Shown here: positions 63,498-64,000 of the stretch, piece after piece | Position numbering within the stretch: the first letter of the stretch is position 1 | Layout: every line of letters starts with the position of its first letter | Assembly: GCA_945907425.1 (NCBI GenBank) | Contig: CAMDTE010000003.1 | Span: 1 to 64,000, forward strand | DNA: 64,000 nt | Reading direction: 5' to 3' | Origin: Owenweeksia hongkongensis DSM 17368 | GTDB lineage: Bacteria > Bacteroidota > Bacteroidia > Flavobacteriales > Schleiferiaceae | Position numbers and translations under genes: made by a program | Notes under the pieces: generated by a model | Databases searched by the model: none | What the model was told of the DNA's origin: nothing | What the model saw: the letters and a program-made list of their open reading frames with translations, nothing else

Positions 63498-64000
63498 ATG
63501 GTGTTTTCTTGTCACATTCTGCGTCCAACGCACTCCCTTCTTTTGTTTTTAACGCTATCCGGAGCACTTTATGCGCAAAGCGCAGAAGATATTCGGCAGA
63601 GGACCTCTGCATTGGTACCCGCTTTAGGGGAAACGCATGACATTAAAATGCTCAATATTGCAGGGCCTTCCTTGCACTCTCTTCCCATTGACAAGGCGAT
63701 TTATACAACTCAAATGGAGTTTGTAGAAAAAACCAAAAGGAAAAACAACCTGGAAAATAAAGTCAAATTCAGCGTCGTCCTCACTCTTTTTGTCTTTGAA
63801 ACAACCGAAGACCGCGACTGGGCTTTGAAATCATTTTTCCGATCTTTCTTTGACGCGGGCTCCTTGCGTCCAGGGCGAGATGTAAAAACCCTGACCGGTC
63901 TATCTCCCGGAATCGTATGCATTAACTCCCATTCCATTAGTATTTTGACCATCCCGTGTGCTCAATACGACGCATTAGCCTTCCGGGATTGGAGAAAAAT
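63498..64000 (+). CDS. Predicted secreted protein of unknown function (3' end beyond window)
   Basis: The open frame runs from ATG at 63498 to the window edge, at least 167 codons. The N-terminus is a signal peptide (about residues 1-27, ending LSGALYAQS). The mature sequence has no recognised domain in the visible part. One stretch (VEKTKRKNNLENKVK) is strongly charged. A GACCTTTA sequence ends four bases before the ATG. It is divergent from the DUF481-like gene, with only 29 bases between the start codons. The missing part may hold the family signature. Confidence 0.65.
   Translation, partial: MVFSCHILRPTHSLLLFLTLSGALYAQSAEDIRQRTSALVPALGETHDIKMLNIAGPSLHSLPIDKAIYTTQMEFVEKTKRKNNLENKVKFSVVLTLFVFETTEDRDWALKSFFRSFFDAGSLRPGRDVKTLTGLSPGIVCINSHSISILTIPCAQYDALAFRDWRK

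Overview
The window is chromosomal DNA from a member of the Bacteroidota, most likely a Flavobacteriia-like or Cryomorphaceae/Schleiferiaceae-like marine or aquatic lineage. The evidence is a type IX secretion (T9SS) cargo with a C-terminal sorting domain, a PorX regulator, a SusC/SusD pair, an LpxC-FabZ fusion, a KynU-KMO pair, and many copies of the Bacteroidota -7 promoter box TAnnTTTG. Genus and species cannot be set from the sequence alone. The DNA is gene-dense. I saw no tRNA, rRNA, IS element, prophage, integrase or CRISPR array. The only stretch above about 300 bases without a supported gene is 55414-55781.

Layout. 1-9.4 kb: a DegT/DnrJ aminotransferase (cut by the window edge) divergent from an outer-membrane-like protein and Kdo transferase; then an S9 oligopeptidase, a TPR lipoprotein, recA, a Bcp peroxiredoxin, a secreted EEP-fold hydrolase and a cluster-less endonuclease III. 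9.4-21 kb: a T9SS cargo, gcvP, the kynU-kmo operon, mlaE-mlaF, and a tiny lipoprotein-sprT-purK-purE operon. 21-31.5 kb: a propeller-type sensor kinase with a LytTR regulator, two poorly conserved secreted proteins, aroB-aroA, proline dehydrogenase and alanine dehydrogenase. 31.5-39 kb: tsaE and porX, divergent from a lipid A operon (HD hydrolase, lpxD, lpxC-fabZ, lpxA, an ABC ATPase, efp). 39-50 kb: an orphan SusC/SusD pair, then a surface polysaccharide locus (O-antigen ligase, chain-length protein, sulfotransferase, flippase, glycosyltransferase). 50-64 kb: rnhB, a lipoprotein, a glucosaminidase-LysM protein, DUF5522-hutU-OmpH-like, acyl-CoA dehydrogenase, anmK, nhaD, exbB-exbD-tonB, folC and two envelope proteins.

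Envelope construction dominates: Kdo transfer, lipid A acylation, O-antigen ligation and export, sulfation, Mla-type lipid transport, a TonB energy-transduction system, a SusCD transporter, T9SS cargo and its regulator, and many lipoproteins. Amino-acid metabolism (glycine, tryptophan, proline, alanine, histidine, chorismate precursors) is the second theme.

The most unusual signal is not a gene cluster. At least eight first genes of transcription units carry an exact TAnnTTTG box ending only 4-5 bases before the start codon, and about as many carry one-mismatch versions at 3-5 bases. If this is the -7 element, those messages would have no 5' leader. Other points of interest are two very GC-rich hairpin clusters inside coding sequence, a 290-base unassigned region ending in a strong terminator, and five convergent gene pairs whose coding sequences overlap.
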